Notes: generated from the sequence alone by a model not told the origin. DNA of 64,000 nucleotides from Helicobacter ganmani (GCF_003364315.1 NZ_NXLS01000001.1:1-64000), one strand, 5' to 3'. Shown: positions 1-8,676, counted from the stretch's first letter. A program made the numbers and translations.

Positions 1-1
1 A

Positions 2-67
2 GAGGCTAGAGCTAAATTGTCCGCGTATAAAAAAGTGTTGCAATGTATTTTAGGTGAGGAGGAATAA
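2..67 (+). CDS. 3' end of an unidentified gene (partial)
   Basis: An open frame enters from the left edge and ends at a TAA at 65-67, after 21 sense codons (tail CILGEEE). Too little is visible to name a family. A short hairpin (CCCTAAAAATAGGG, about 105-118) follows and could be its terminator. It may be the last chromosomal gene before the mobile element, or part of the element. Confidence 0.4.
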   Translation, partial: EARAKLSAYKKVLQCILGEEE

Positions 68-150
68 ATTTTTAAGAGATTCTATCTACAAATTAAGAAC
101 GAATCCCTAAAAATAGGGCTTAAATAAGAACACTTAAAGCAAAAAGCTTG

Positions 151-156
151 TATAAT
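151..156 (+). promoter_or_regulatory. Candidate -10 box for the small hydrophobic peptide gene
   Basis: A perfect TATAAT lies 44 bases before the ATG at 200. It would start a transcript near 163 and leave a leader of about 37 nt that contains a strong AAAGGAGG ribosome site. No clear -35 is visible, which is usual for epsilonproteobacterial sigma70 promoters. Confidence 0.55.
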
Positions 157-199
157 ATGTGCGGATTTAAGGTATCGGCTTTCTCAAAAAGGAGGCGAT

Positions 200-262
200 A
201 TGGCAGAAGTTATAATCGTTTTAATTATTATGCTCTTGCTCATTGTAGCTATAAAAAGCTAG
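200..262 (+). CDS. 20-residue hydrophobic peptide, candidate type I toxin
   Basis: The frame encodes 20 residues (MAEVIIVLIIM... ending in AIKS): one acidic residue near the start, about 15 consecutive Ile/Leu/Val/Met/Ala residues, then Lys-Ser. This is a single short membrane helix. The ribosome site AAAGGAGG (188-195) sits 4 nt before the ATG, and a perfect TATAAT lies upstream. The predicted mRNA of about 200 nt ends in a hairpin with a T-rich tail. This organisation matches type I toxin mRNAs such as TisB, Ibs or Fst, although no residue-level similarity to a named family is claimed. Alternatives are a leader peptide or a small membrane regulator. No antisense RNA could be proven. Confidence 0.5.
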   Translation: MAEVIIVLIIMLLLIVAIKS

Positions 263-303
263 ATAAGCAAGAAACTTTTATTTAAAAACATTTTAATTTT
301 ATG

Positions 304-370
304 CCACTTCCGCTTATAAAAGCCTTAAATCCCTTGCAAATCTAAAGCCACTTAAGCGGGAGTGGTTTTA
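304..370 (+). terminator. Two mutually exclusive stem-loops ending the small peptide transcript
   Basis: CCACTTCCGCTTA (304-316) is complementary, with one wobble, to TAAGCGGGAGTGG (353-365). The 3' part can instead fold locally as CCACT (348-352) with AGTGG (361-365), followed by TTTTAGT, which is a compact intrinsic terminator. The two foldings compete for 361-365. Confidence 0.5.
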
Positions 371-447
371 GTCTTTAAAGAAAATCCTCCCTTACTCCTA
401 GAGAAAAAATAAAAATATGATACAATAAATTTTAAAAGGAAAAAACA

Positions 448-918
448 ATGGAAACACCAAATATACAGGTTAATACAAATATAGAAAACAGCGAAATTTT
501 CTCCCCGATGCTTTTAGCATTCCTAAAACAAAAGATTAAAGAGCTAGGACAAGAGAAAAACGAACAAATCATTATGGAATCTCTTAAGGTAGTAGCAGAT
601 GAGATTTCTCATAAACAAACCATTAATGCAAAGGCAATCAAAGAGGAACTAGAGGAAAAGCTCAAAAATGAGTTAGCCACAAAAGATTTTGTAAGAGCAG
701 AGATTAATCAAGTTAGAACAGAAATTGCGGAAGCCAAACAGGAATTAAAATTAGAAATTGCGGGAGTAAGAACAGAAATGTCAGAATCCCAAAAGAAACA
801 AATGTGGCTCATTGTTAGCACAGGCGTAATGTCCGCAGTTGTGATTATTGGTGCAAATTTTGCATTGATTAAATTCCTCGTTGATACATTCTTGACTGCC
901 CTAGCAAATATGAAGTAA
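448..918 (+). CDS. Coiled-coil protein with C-terminal membrane anchor (DUF1640-like)
   Basis: This 156-residue protein is mostly charged helix. Its centre has repeated heptad-like units (VRAEINQVRTEIAEA, then AGVRTEMSES) at about residues 90-115. A single hydrophobic segment (LIVSTGVMSAVVIIGANFALIKFLV) lies near the C-terminus. This resembles the DUF1640/CCDC90-type coiled-coil membrane proteins common in epsilonproteobacteria, whose function is unknown. An AAAGGA ribosome site precedes the ATG. It converges on the integrase gene, so it may be element cargo or flanking chromosome. Confidence 0.7.
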   Translation: METPNIQVNTNIENSEIFSPMLLAFLKQKIKELGQEKNEQIIMESLKVVADEISHKQTINAKAIKEELEEKLKNELATKDFVRAEINQVRTEIAEAKQELKLEIAGVRTEMSESQKKQMWLIVSTGVMSAVVIIGANFALIKFLVDTFLTALANMK

Positions 919-935
919 AAGTAAGATACTGCCTC

Positions 936-2021
936 TTATATTTCTATGTCTTGCAAAAATGTAGCCCTATGTGTTATGGGTTTTGGGAGATATTTTGCAT
1001 AGGTTTTATAAGTTTCTGTTAAATCCTTGTGTCCCATCATCTTACACCCTACCCACATAGGCTCTTCCCCTTTACTTAGCATAATAGAGGCAAAGGAATG
1101 CCTTGTATCATAAAGCCGACGCCTTTGAAGTTTTAGCTGTTTTTGTAAAGCATAAAACTCACTTCTTATTTTATAGCGTGGTAAAACGATAATTCTTTGT
1201 TCTAGGGATTGATATTTTAAGGTTTTTAAATGGTTATAGACTATGTCTAGCATATCAATCACGCGATTGCTTGAGAGAGTTTTTGGGCTGTCTATTATGC
1301 CTTTATCTGATAAACTTTTATTAATAATAATCTCTCTTGTTTGCAAGTTAATATCTTTAAATGTTAAAGCCAAAATCTCACCTGTCCTAGCTCCGCAAAA
1401 AAATCCTAAAATTAGATAAGTCTTTAAATCATCTTGTGCGTTTTTAATGAGATTCAAAGCTTCCTCTAGTGAAAAAGGATTAATCGTCTCTTTTGGAGTT
1501 TGTTGTTTCATTTTGGGAAGAAATATAGGGTTTTTGTCTATTAAATCATTATCTATAGCATATTTAAAAAACGATTTAAAAATAATGAAATAGAGTTTAA
1601 TTGTTTTTTGACTATAACCCCTTTTAATTAAAAATTCTAAAAATAATACATTGTGTTTTCGTTTAAAATCACTCAAAAAAATAAGGTTAAATTCCTTTAA
1701 AAAAATTAATGCACCCTTAATCACAGAACTATAAAAATCTTTTGTCCTTTCTTTTAAAAATCTTTTTTCTTTTAAAAAATTTTCAGAGACTACTTTAAAG
1801 GTGAAAGGCTCTTGCTCTCTGCTAACCACATTTGAATCATCATTAAGGCTTTCATATTTAGCTCTAGCCTCTTTTATATTGTCTTGGAAAAGCAAAATGT
1901 TTGCTTCTACAAATTCAATGGCTTTGGAAGTTTTTTTAATCCCTGTTGATTTGCGAAAGCGTTTGCCATTTTTGTAGTAATCTATATAGATTGTATTGTT
2001 TCTAATGTAAATATTTTTCAT
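936..2021 (-). CDS. Tyrosine recombinase / integrase of the mobile element
   Basis: This 361-residue phage-type integrase should excise and integrate the element by strand exchange at att sites. The N-terminal half is a SAM-like DNA-binding domain (about residues 70-170). The catalytic domain shows the first Arg in GARTGEILAL (about residue 210), the second in DTRHSFAS (about 310; the usual preceding His is Tyr here), His in GHKD (331) and a likely nucleophile Tyr341 in TYKTYAKY. Length is normal for the family. It is transcribed toward the left edge and converges with the coiled-coil gene. It resembles element-encoded Xer-like enzymes of Helicobacter ICEs more than the chromosomal XerH, but this was not tested. 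Confidence 0.9.
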   Translation of the reverse strand: MKNIYIRNNTIYIDYYKNGKRFRKSTGIKKTSKAIEFVEANILLFQDNIKEARAKYESLNDDSNVVSREQEPFTFKVVSENFLKEKRFLKERTKDFYSSVIKGALIFLKEFNLIFLSDFKRKHNVLFLEFLIKRGYSQKTIKLYFIIFKSFFKYAIDNDLIDKNPIFLPKMKQQTPKETINPFSLEEALNLIKNAQDDLKTYLILGFFCGARTGEILALTFKDINLQTREIIINKSLSDKGIIDSPKTLSSNRVIDMLDIVYNHLKTLKYQSLEQRIIVLPRYKIRSEFYALQKQLKLQRRRLYDTRHSFASIMLSKGEEPMWVGCKMMGHKDLTETYKTYAKYLPKPITHRATFLQDIEI

Positions 2022-2734
2022 TAAAATCTCATAAAATGGAAAGTTAAGTAAAGATTATAGCATAATTCAAAGGAGATAATTTAAGTTTTTTATATCATCG
2101 TATATAACGAGCTTATAAAGATTTTTGAGTTAATTTTTAAGCTAAATTAAAGTAAAATTGCTTTTGGACGAAACTTAATGTAAGTTTAATTGAAATTTTT
2201 TGCCTAAATGATTCTTATAATTTGGGTTGGTTCAAGCTCCTTAAAATGCTTGATAATATCCTATTATATGGAATTATAAGATTTTTACAAAATGAAAGTA
2301 ATTAATTTTATTTTTTAAGTTTTATGAATCTTAAACTTAAATAAGATTAATGTTCTTGAAACTTAAAGTCCTATTTTATGAGATTGAAAGCATTTTAAAA
2401 TGATAACTTAAATCATTATATTAGATATAAATATTAAGATAATTGTAGAACATTCTTGTTTAAATTCTTTAAATTATCCTAAAATAAATTAAAATATTGA
2501 TTTAAGCTAAATTTTGTTGAAAAAAATTAAGTTCCCCAAAATGTTGTTTAAAATTATTTTTCTATTTAATTCTAATACCTATTTTACGATATTTTTTATT
2601 TTTTAAGTTCCCCAAAATGTTGTTTTTATTTCTTAATTATATAAAACAAATATTAAAGGGAATAAAAGTTTAATATTATATATAATTCTTGGAGATTTAG
2701 AATTAAATTTAAATTTAATTTATTAAAAATTTTT
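2022..2734. other. AT-rich non-coding region upstream of the first transfer operon
   Basis: About 700 bases without a convincing gene lie between the divergent integrase and transfer operon 1. The stretch is extremely AT-rich, rich in AACTTAAA-like words, and contains two direct copies of a TTCCCCAAAATGTTGTTT element listed separately. It could hold the integrase promoter, an attachment site or a replication or transfer control site. None of these can be assigned. Confidence 0.5.
2529..2625 (+). repeat. Two direct 21-bp repeats AAGTTCCCCAAAATGTTGTTT
   Basis: Identical 21-mers occupy 2529-2549 and 2605-2625, 76 bp apart. Their core TCCCCAAAATGTTGTTT differs at one base from the core of the four inverted or direct elements found in both transfer-operon promoter blocks. 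They are probably additional binding sites for the same protein. Confidence 0.7.
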
Positions 2735-2914
2735 TATAAAACAACTTTTTGGGGATTAAATTTAGCTTAAAATTTCATTCTATACGCTTTTAGAAAATAT
2801 AAAATTAATCTTAAATTGCACAAGTTTTTTTAAAAGAAACTTCCTAATAAACGAGCTTTCCTAAGAAAAAAATCCCCAAAAAGTTGTTTTGTTTTTTACT
2901 TTTTCTCCTGCTAC
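2735..2914 (+). repeat. Promoter block copy A (repeated at 11051-11232)
   Basis: This 180 bp block is nearly identical to 11051-11232. It begins with AAAACAACTTTTTGGGGATT (2738-2757) and carries the exact reverse complement AATCCCCAAAAAGTTGTTTT at 2871-2890. Conserved sequence such as AACGAGCTTTCCTAAG lies between. It ends at a TACAAT -10-like box, 36 bp before the first gene. Two operons with the same switch would be expressed together. Confidence 0.8.
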
Positions 2915-2917
2915 AAT
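2912..2917 (+). promoter_or_regulatory. Candidate -10 box of transfer operon 1
   Basis: TACAAT 33 bases before the ATG at 2950. The equivalent position in copy B reads TACACT (about 11230). The right arm of the inverted repeat (2871-2890) lies just upstream of the -35 area, a position suited to an activator or repressor. Confidence 0.4.
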
Positions 2918-2949
2918 CCTCGCAAATATTTATTTTTTAGGACATTTGA

Positions 2950-4167
2950 ATGAATACAGAAATGAATCAATTAGACAATCAAGAGTTTGTCTTTGGCGAT
3001 TTGGATTCTTTACAAGAGCAGGTAGCTTTGAAAAATTCTGCGCAAAATAATGAAAAAGAGCCTGAATTAACAGGAGAAATTGTAAGAGAATGGGACGATT
3101 TAAGTAGAGATAATTTAGACCTTTTAGATAGGTTTGATGAACAAACAAAAAGAGAAAATGAATTGTCGCAAGAATGGTATGACAAAGAAGCTAAAGAAGA
3201 CGAGTATCAGAAATTTTTAGAAAAGTTAGAGCCTGATGAGATTCAATGCAGAGTGCAAGAAAAAACCCAAGAGGAAATTGACCTTAAATACTCTTTAGCT
3301 AAGATGAAGCAAGATTTAGATTTTAATTCACAAACTCAAGAGGAGAAACAAGAAGTAGATTTAATTTATCCCGCACAAAAAAGAGAATTTTTGAATGAAA
3401 CTTTGGAAGTTGTGGATAAAGGCATTACGCCAAATATCAAAGAGTCTTTAAGCATTTTAGAGAGGCTTGATGAAGTGGAATCGCAAATTGCAAAGAAAGA
3501 AAAGGAGCTAAATGCAAATAGTGAGCAAAACAAAGATTCCTCCTCTCCCTCTAAAACAATTTTAGATTCTGAAATTGATGAAGCTTTGCAAAAACAACAA
3601 CAAGAGCAACAAGAATTGCACCAAAAAGAGCTAGAATCTTTGCAAAAAGAAAAAGAAACACTAGAAAAAAACTTTGAAGCAAGTATTGAAAATCTCATCA
3701 AACAAGGCGATGTGAAAGACTTGCTTAAGAATTTACAAACATTGGATAAAGCGTTTGCGGAATTTTTAAAGAAAACCAAAGAGGAATGCGATTTGTTAGC
3801 AAAACAACGCATTGAAAAACTAGAACTCGCAATGCAAAGTCAAAGTGTTAAAGAGGTGGTAAGCGAATTTGTAAAGGAATTGCACACCAATTGCAAAGAA
3901 GTAAAGGAACAAAGCAAAGAGTTAGAATCGCAAAAAGAATGCTTTGAAGCCTTGCAAAAACAACAGCAAAAATGCCTTAAAGGTGATGAAAAATCAATGA
4001 GCGATGCTAGATTTGAATTAGGACAGAATCTTGTATGGCTTAATGAAAATCACCCCACTTTCAAAGAAAATTATCCAAAATTTTACAAAGAGCTTGAGAG
4101 GACACTCAAAGAGCCACAACAACAAAAGCAAAAACAACAAGAGAACACAAGACAAAGGAGTGCGTAA
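2950..4167 (+). CDS. Large acidic coiled-coil protein, first gene of transfer operon 1
   Basis: The 405-residue product is rich in Glu, Gln and Lys. It has no signal peptide or membrane segment. Long predicted coiled coils run from about residue 175 to 350 (repeated KQQQEQQELHQKELESLQKEKE-type sequence), with a Gln-rich tail. No enzymatic motif is visible and I do not recognise a family. It is the first gene behind promoter block A, and its stop overlaps the start of the TrbJ-like gene, so it is probably a cytoplasmic transfer or regulatory accessory protein. That role is inferred from position only. Confidence 0.7.
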   Translation: MNTEMNQLDNQEFVFGDLDSLQEQVALKNSAQNNEKEPELTGEIVREWDDLSRDNLDLLDRFDEQTKRENELSQEWYDKEAKEDEYQKFLEKLEPDEIQCRVQEKTQEEIDLKYSLAKMKQDLDFNSQTQEEKQEVDLIYPAQKREFLNETLEVVDKGITPNIKESLSILERLDEVESQIAKKEKELNANSEQNKDSSSPSKTILDSEIDEALQKQQQEQQELHQKELESLQKEKETLEKNFEASIENLIKQGDVKDLLKNLQTLDKAFAEFLKKTKEECDLLAKQRIEKLELAMQSQSVKEVVSEFVKELHTNCKEVKEQSKELESQKECFEALQKQQQKCLKGDEKSMSDARFELGQNLVWLNENHPTFKENYPKFYKELERTLKEPQQQKQKQQENTRQRSA

Positions 4168-5132
4168 TGTTAAAACAAAGTTTTGTTTCTCTAAGTCTTG
4201 CTTGTATGCTTTTATCACAAGCAAATGCAAGTGGAATCCCGACCGTAGATGTTGCCGCAATCCAACAAGCAGTTCTAAATTACAACCAAATGATTAAGCA
4301 ATATGAGCAAATGCTTAAAGATACAATGAATTTTGAAAAGCAAATGGACGATATGGGCGTAAATATGAATAGCGTGAATGAAATTTTAGGAAACACTCTA
4401 GGCTTAGTTAAAGATATGCAGAATCTCTACGATTCTATTGTTTCTATTCCTGATGATATTTTAGGTGATGTAAGTAAAGTGCAGAATGCTTGCAGTTTTT
4501 TAGAGAGCAAAAGTAGCTATTTTAAAACAAAAATGAACCAAATCAATGGAATTAAAAATAAGGTAAATCGTTGTTCTATTGCCATTGCCAATACTACGGA
4601 TATTAGCAAAAGCATTGAGGATTTAATGAAACAAGCCGATAAGATTGCTGATTTTGAGGAGTATCAAAAGGTAATGCAAGAAATAGAAAATGTTAGAGTT
4701 GCAAATGAATTTTTACAACAAAAACAAAATGAGGAGAACGCCAATCGCATACTTGCCTTTTACGACACCTATAAAGAGGAGAATGCCAACAATGTGTATT
4801 CTCAAAGCAAACACAATTCCGATTTAAGAGAGTTATCTAAGGCTCTTACAAAGCCAAACAATCAAAAACAAGCCCAAGCACTAACCAATTCCTTGCTTTT
4901 AAAGATTTTAGAATCCAATCATAGACAATATGAGATGAATTTAGAATTTTATAAAACGATGACTGCCTTTAAAATGCAAGAACATAAAAGTGATATTGCA
5001 GAGGAAAGTTATCAAAAGACTTACACAAAGCCTACAATCAACGAGAAATTCCTAAATTATCAATACCAAGATTCACAATTTGAAACGGATTCTTTAGGAT
5101 TCCCGATTATCACACTAGATTTAGTAAAATAA
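4167..5132 (+). CDS. TrbJ/VirB5-like conjugal transfer protein
   Basis: The 321-residue protein has an N-terminal Sec signal (MLKQSFVSLSLACMLLSQANA) followed by IPTVDVAAIQQAVLNYNQMIKQYEQM. This is the typical TrbJ/VirB5 start, with helices that pack in the minor pilus component or tip adhesin. A helical, Gln/Asn-rich body follows. In P-type conjugation systems this protein acts in the periplasm in pilus assembly and mating-pair contact. It overlaps the previous gene by one base and is followed after 10 bp by the TrbM-like gene. Assignment rests on the N-terminal pattern and context. Confidence 0.75.
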   Translation: MLKQSFVSLSLACMLLSQANASGIPTVDVAAIQQAVLNYNQMIKQYEQMLKDTMNFEKQMDDMGVNMNSVNEILGNTLGLVKDMQNLYDSIVSIPDDILGDVSKVQNACSFLESKSSYFKTKMNQINGIKNKVNRCSIAIANTTDISKSIEDLMKQADKIADFEEYQKVMQEIENVRVANEFLQQKQNEENANRILAFYDTYKEENANNVYSQSKHNSDLRELSKALTKPNNQKQAQALTNSLLLKILESNHRQYEMNLEFYKTMTAFKMQEHKSDIAEESYQKTYTKPTINEKFLNYQYQDSQFETDSLGFPIITLDLVK

Positions 5133-5142
5133 AGGAAACACA

Positions 5143-5952
5143 ATGAAAACACAATTTTTAACCAAAGCAACTCTAAGTCTTGCGCTTGTAGGAAGTTTAA
5201 GCATTTTAAATGCGCAAAGTCTTTCTAATGGTGTAAAGATTCAAACCTTAAGCGGAGATACAAAATTATCCTGTGAAGCCTTGCTGTGTCTTGCAAGCCC
5301 AATCAAACCTAGCGAATGCTCCCCCTCACTTGCAAGATACTTTGGAATCAGTGCAAAAAAATGGAAAGATACGATTACCAAGCGAAAGAATTTCTTAAAG
5401 CTTTGTCCTGTGGATAATAGCGATTCACAAATGGTTTATTATAGAGACCAAGTTGTTGCAAATTTAGATTCTGAATGCACGATTCCTGCTTTAAATAAAA
5501 GAGTAGAAAAACAAGTCATAAGATTAGAAAAGGTGTGTGCAGTTGTTGGCGATAATGGTTGTGCTACTTTCAAAGAAATTAATATTTATGGTTTTAGAGT
5601 AAATCCGAATCTACCTAGAAGTTGTGCCCTCCTTGCTTCCTCTGCTTATACTGATTATCGTTTGAAATATACTTGCAATAAGCAATTCTATGATGAAATA
5701 AGCTGGAATCGCGGTTATGAGTTAAAAGAAGTCTCACAAAATATCTATTTAACACTCAAAGAGAGTGAGAGAGAACAAGGAAGCAAGTTGATTCCTATTA
5801 GCCGAAGTGAATTTAACAAATTACCACAAGAACAACGCAAAATCACACAGAATTACAATGCTTTTGGAAATTATATTTCACAATATAACAAAATTGTCGT
5901 GGTTTTCTATCAAAAAATCCCCATTAAGAAAGATTGCTGGATAAATGGTTAA
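5143..5952 (+). CDS. TrbM/KikA-like secreted conjugation protein
   Basis: A signal peptide (MKTQFLTKATLSLALVGSLSILNA) precedes LSCEALLCLASPIKPSECSPSL..YFGI, the Cys-rich start of the TrbM family (usual pattern CxxLLCxxG..xxxxC). Further cysteines throughout suggest several disulfides in a periplasmic protein. TrbM proteins accompany TrbJ in IncP-like and Helicobacter/Campylobacter transfer regions, and their exact job is not known. At 269 residues it is somewhat longer than classical TrbM, with an extra C-terminal part. The stop overlaps the following gene by 8 bp. Confidence 0.75.
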   Translation: MKTQFLTKATLSLALVGSLSILNAQSLSNGVKIQTLSGDTKLSCEALLCLASPIKPSECSPSLARYFGISAKKWKDTITKRKNFLKLCPVDNSDSQMVYYRDQVVANLDSECTIPALNKRVEKQVIRLEKVCAVVGDNGCATFKEINIYGFRVNPNLPRSCALLASSAYTDYRLKYTCNKQFYDEISWNRGYELKEVSQNIYLTLKESEREQGSKLIPISRSEFNKLPQEQRKITQNYNAFGNYISQYNKIVVVFYQKIPIKKDCWING

Positions 5953-7204
5953 AACTAATCTTGTTAAATTGCCTCTTGATGAAATTTTATTAAGCAATGG
6001 TTGGAACATTAAAAAAGATAAGGATTCTAAAAATTACAGAGCTTTAGAAAACTTAGAAACGGGTGATTGCGTCATTATCTCAAGACGACAAAATGGTGAT
6101 TATCTCTATTTTAATCCCAACGATAATCAAGACAGAGGCAATATTTACAATTTTTGCAAGAATCGCGGGATTAAATTTGATTACAATGCGCTAGATATTA
6201 AAAACTTGCAAGAAAAACTAGCAACTAGCACCCTTAAACCTCTTACCAAAACACAAGAGGACGAAAAAACACAGCAGATTCTCAATGTTTTTAAAGAGTT
6301 TCAAGAATTGCCTTTTAACAACCCTTTATTTTCTAAGAGAGATTTAAATCCCGATTTGCTTCAGGAGATTATGGGATTAAAGCAAGATGATTTTGACAAT
6401 ATTGTTGTGCCAAGCTACACTTTAGAGACATTACAAGCAACCAAAAAGAATTTTTTAAAACAAAAAGGCTATGTGAGCTATTTGAATCGCCCTATTGTGA
6501 GAGAGAATCCCAATACAAAAGAAAAGAAATTCATTAAGCAACTTTGTTATGGCAAAAAAGGCTTAGAAATTCTAAAAACAAGGGAGACTAAGGATTTTAA
6601 AAGTGTGCAAACGCTTATTGTTTCAGAATCCAGCATTGATTCTTTAAGTTTTATAGAATTAAAGAAAATAGAGCCTAAAAATATGCTTCTATGTGCAACC
6701 AATGGACAAATCACGCAAGAGCATAAAAAAGTCTTTGAATATCTAGCCAAAAACACGCAAGAAGCAGAAGTTTATCTTTGTTTTGATAATGATACAAAAG
6801 GCAAAGAGTTTGCAAAAATTGCAAAGGAATTTTTTAAAGAAGCAAAAGTGCAAATACCAAATTTTAAAGACTTTAACGATGATTTAAAGATTGCAAAGGC
6901 AATGAATCTTGATTTTTCTTACACAAAAGAGAAAGTGCATCATATTCTAAAAGAGTGGGAAAAACATAGTGAATTTTTAAATAGAAGCTGGGATATTTTA
7001 AAACCTGAAGCAAAAAGAGCGCATATCTTAGAGATAAATTTAAAAGAGATTCCACTTTTTATTGCCCTAAAGCCAAAAATTGAAAATTATCTCCCCACCA
7101 AAAGCCTAGAAAAGTCTTATGAAAACTTGGAAGCAAGAATCAAGAAAGAAAGGGAAAGAGAGGCAATGGAGAAAAGAGCAATGCAATCAAAAATACATCT
7201 TTAA
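5945..7204 (+). CDS. DUF3991/Toprim-domain protein (primase-like)
   Basis: The N-terminal part (about residues 1-75) reads NGWNIKKDKDSKNYRALENLETGDCVIISRR..GDYLYFNP..RGNIYNFCKNR, the zinc-finger-less primase-associated fold of DUF3991-type proteins. Residues about 215-310 form a Toprim domain: the acidic residue in VSESSIDSLS and the DxD-like CFDNDTKGKEFA. The protein probably acts on element DNA during transfer or replication, for example priming the transferred strand, but no separate polymerising domain is evident. It ends operon 1 and converges on the ASCH gene. Confidence 0.75.
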   Translation: MVKTNLVKLPLDEILLSNGWNIKKDKDSKNYRALENLETGDCVIISRRQNGDYLYFNPNDNQDRGNIYNFCKNRGIKFDYNALDIKNLQEKLATSTLKPLTKTQEDEKTQQILNVFKEFQELPFNNPLFSKRDLNPDLLQEIMGLKQDDFDNIVVPSYTLETLQATKKNFLKQKGYVSYLNRPIVRENPNTKEKKFIKQLCYGKKGLEILKTRETKDFKSVQTLIVSESSIDSLSFIELKKIEPKNMLLCATNGQITQEHKKVFEYLAKNTQEAEVYLCFDNDTKGKEFAKIAKEFFKEAKVQIPNFKDFNDDLKIAKAMNLDFSYTKEKVHHILKEWEKHSEFLNRSWDILKPEAKRAHILEINLKEIPLFIALKPKIENYLPTKSLEKSYENLEARIKKEREREAMEKRAMQSKIHL

Positions 7205-7237
7205 ATCAAAAAAGCGACAGAATATTTCAAAAGCAGT

Positions 7238-7612
7238 TTAACTTCTTATATACTTAAAAGATTGCGGGGCAGTAAAATTGCCATATTCATTATAAGGGCA
7301 TAAAGGCTCTTTGTATCTGTTGATATTCTTGATTTTTATCGCATACGCCACTTGTCTATCTTGAAAATATTGCATATAAAAAGATTTTTTAACGCCCGAG
7401 TGTCTCCTCGTTTTTTCCCAAACTTTTGTAGGATTGTCTTTTACGATTTCTCCTATTTCAAATTCCCCAATGATTTTCCCCACAGGCTTTGTAACATAAA
7501 CTTGTATATATTTGACCTCTTTTTTAAATATGACTTTACGATATTCAAATTTTTTCTTGCCATTGAAAATAGCTTCGGCAAATTCAGGCTTAATGGATAA
7601 TAATGCTTTCAT
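7238..7612 (-). CDS. ASCH-domain protein
   Basis: This 124-residue protein begins MKALLSIKPEFAEAIFNGKKKFEYRK, the characteristic ASCH-fold entry, with the basic YRK strand thought to line an RNA-binding cleft. ASCH proteins are PUA-like; some are RNases or bind modified nucleotides. Its start lies inside the 3' end of the upstream GNAT gene (23 bp overlap), so the two are almost certainly co-translated. Both lie opposite to the surrounding transfer genes, typical of inserted cargo. Confidence 0.75.
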   Translation of the reverse strand: MKALLSIKPEFAEAIFNGKKKFEYRKVIFKKEVKYIQVYVTKPVGKIIGEFEIGEIVKDNPTKVWEKTRRHSGVKKSFYMQYFQDRQVAYAIKIKNINRYKEPLCPYNEYGNFTAPQSFKYIRS

Positions 7613-8651
7613 TCACTTCTCCAGCCTTTAGAATTTGTTGGAATTCATCATCATTTAGAGATACAAATCCCCAATAAGGCTCACTTTCTCTTTTGACAAT
7701 TCCCCTTAATGTATCCAATATAACTCTCTTTTTAAAGGAAATATTATAAGTCATTTTGATAATTTTTGGATATTTCCTACTTTTATAATATTGTTTTAAT
7801 TCATCTTTAGTAAAAATATTGTGAGGCTTACAATATTTGATAAACTCCTCCTCCGTGAAACTACTAATATGCCTATACTCTTCTACTACACATAAAGAAG
7901 TAGCAACAGAGGAATAACTAGCATTAGAAGCTTTTTCGTCTTTTGTGCGGTAGATAATCAATAAATCGCCTTTTTTGAGACTCTCAATTCCTTGTATTTT
8001 TGCAATATAAACTTTATGAATACTATTAGCCTCCGAAGAATCTTGAAGTATGCTAAAATTTTCATTCTTAAGCATTGAATCTGAAAACATTCCTGTATGA
8101 TACTGCGGATAAATACCTAAAATATATTTACTAACATTTTTGGCATTGATTGAGGGGAAATCAAGACAAATATCTTGTTGTATCTCTTTTGAAGTTGTTG
8201 CAATGTTTTTTATCAAGACGAGCTCATCACCTTTATTGCCCCATTGTTTAAACCCATATTGCTCTAGTAGGTTGATTAATGCTTTGTGTTTTGAAAAAGC
8301 AGTTAAATAGAGGTTAAAAATATTTTTAGATATGGCAAAGTCAAACATTCTCTTAATGAGACGCTCACCAAGCTTTGTCCTATGTGGAACAACTTTAAAA
8401 GTCCCAACTTTTATCCAAGCTTTAGTTGAATCCAAAGGCGGTGTGATGCCTGTGTTGTCAATGGGATTTTCCTCTTTAAGATATAAAAAACAAACTAACT
8501 CATCTTTTTCGTAAAGAATATAGGCTTTTTCATCTTGTGAAGCTTTTTTATTATACCAATTATCAAAGCCTTGATAATCCTGCCTCAAGGAATCAAAAAA
8601 AGTATCTTGCAAATTAACCTTGCTAAAAGATTCGTATTGGATATTTGCCAT
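7590..8651 (-). CDS. GNAT acetyltransferase fused to a PUA/EVE-like C-terminal domain
   Basis: In this 353-residue protein, residues about 1-150 look like a GNAT fold: acceptor strands KAYILYEKDELVCFLYLK and IKVGTFKVVPHRTKLGERLIKRMFDFA, where the R-x-x-x-L-G-E-R segment takes the acetyl-CoA loop position, and later LINLLEQYGF. Residues about 165-353 form a second domain with KGDLLIIYRT and WGFVSLNDDEFQQIL. This resembles the ASCH/EVE/PUA-like nucleotide-binding domains seen beside GNATs. It is expressed from its own minus-strand TATAAT promoter and overlaps the separate ASCH gene. Its function is unknown; an RNA-modifying toxin, defence or self-immunity role is possible but not shown. Confidence 0.65.
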   Translation of the reverse strand: MANIQYESFSKVNLQDTFFDSLRQDYQGFDNWYNKKASQDEKAYILYEKDELVCFLYLKEENPIDNTGITPPLDSTKAWIKVGTFKVVPHRTKLGERLIKRMFDFAISKNIFNLYLTAFSKHKALINLLEQYGFKQWGNKGDELVLIKNIATTSKEIQQDICLDFPSINAKNVSKYILGIYPQYHTGMFSDSMLKNENFSILQDSSEANSIHKVYIAKIQGIESLKKGDLLIIYRTKDEKASNASYSSVATSLCVVEEYRHISSFTEEEFIKYCKPHNIFTKDELKQYYKSRKYPKIIKMTYNISFKKRVILDTLRGIVKRESEPYWGFVSLNDDEFQQILKAGEVNESIIIH

Positions 8652-8676
8652 TTTTACTCCATTAAAATAATATAGA

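Noticed and set aside
2220-2245. tRNA T-arm-like GGTTCAAGCTCC
   Set aside because: The flanking bases do not form the five-pair T-stem, and no acceptor or anticodon arm can be drawn. No tRNA or rRNA gene was found in the window.
3366-3812. Cys/Ser-rich minus-strand frame of 148 codons
   Set aside because: It lies opposite the Glu/Lys/Gln-rich coiled-coil gene; TTT/TCT/TGC-rich readings are the expected shadow of GAA/AAG/CAA codons.
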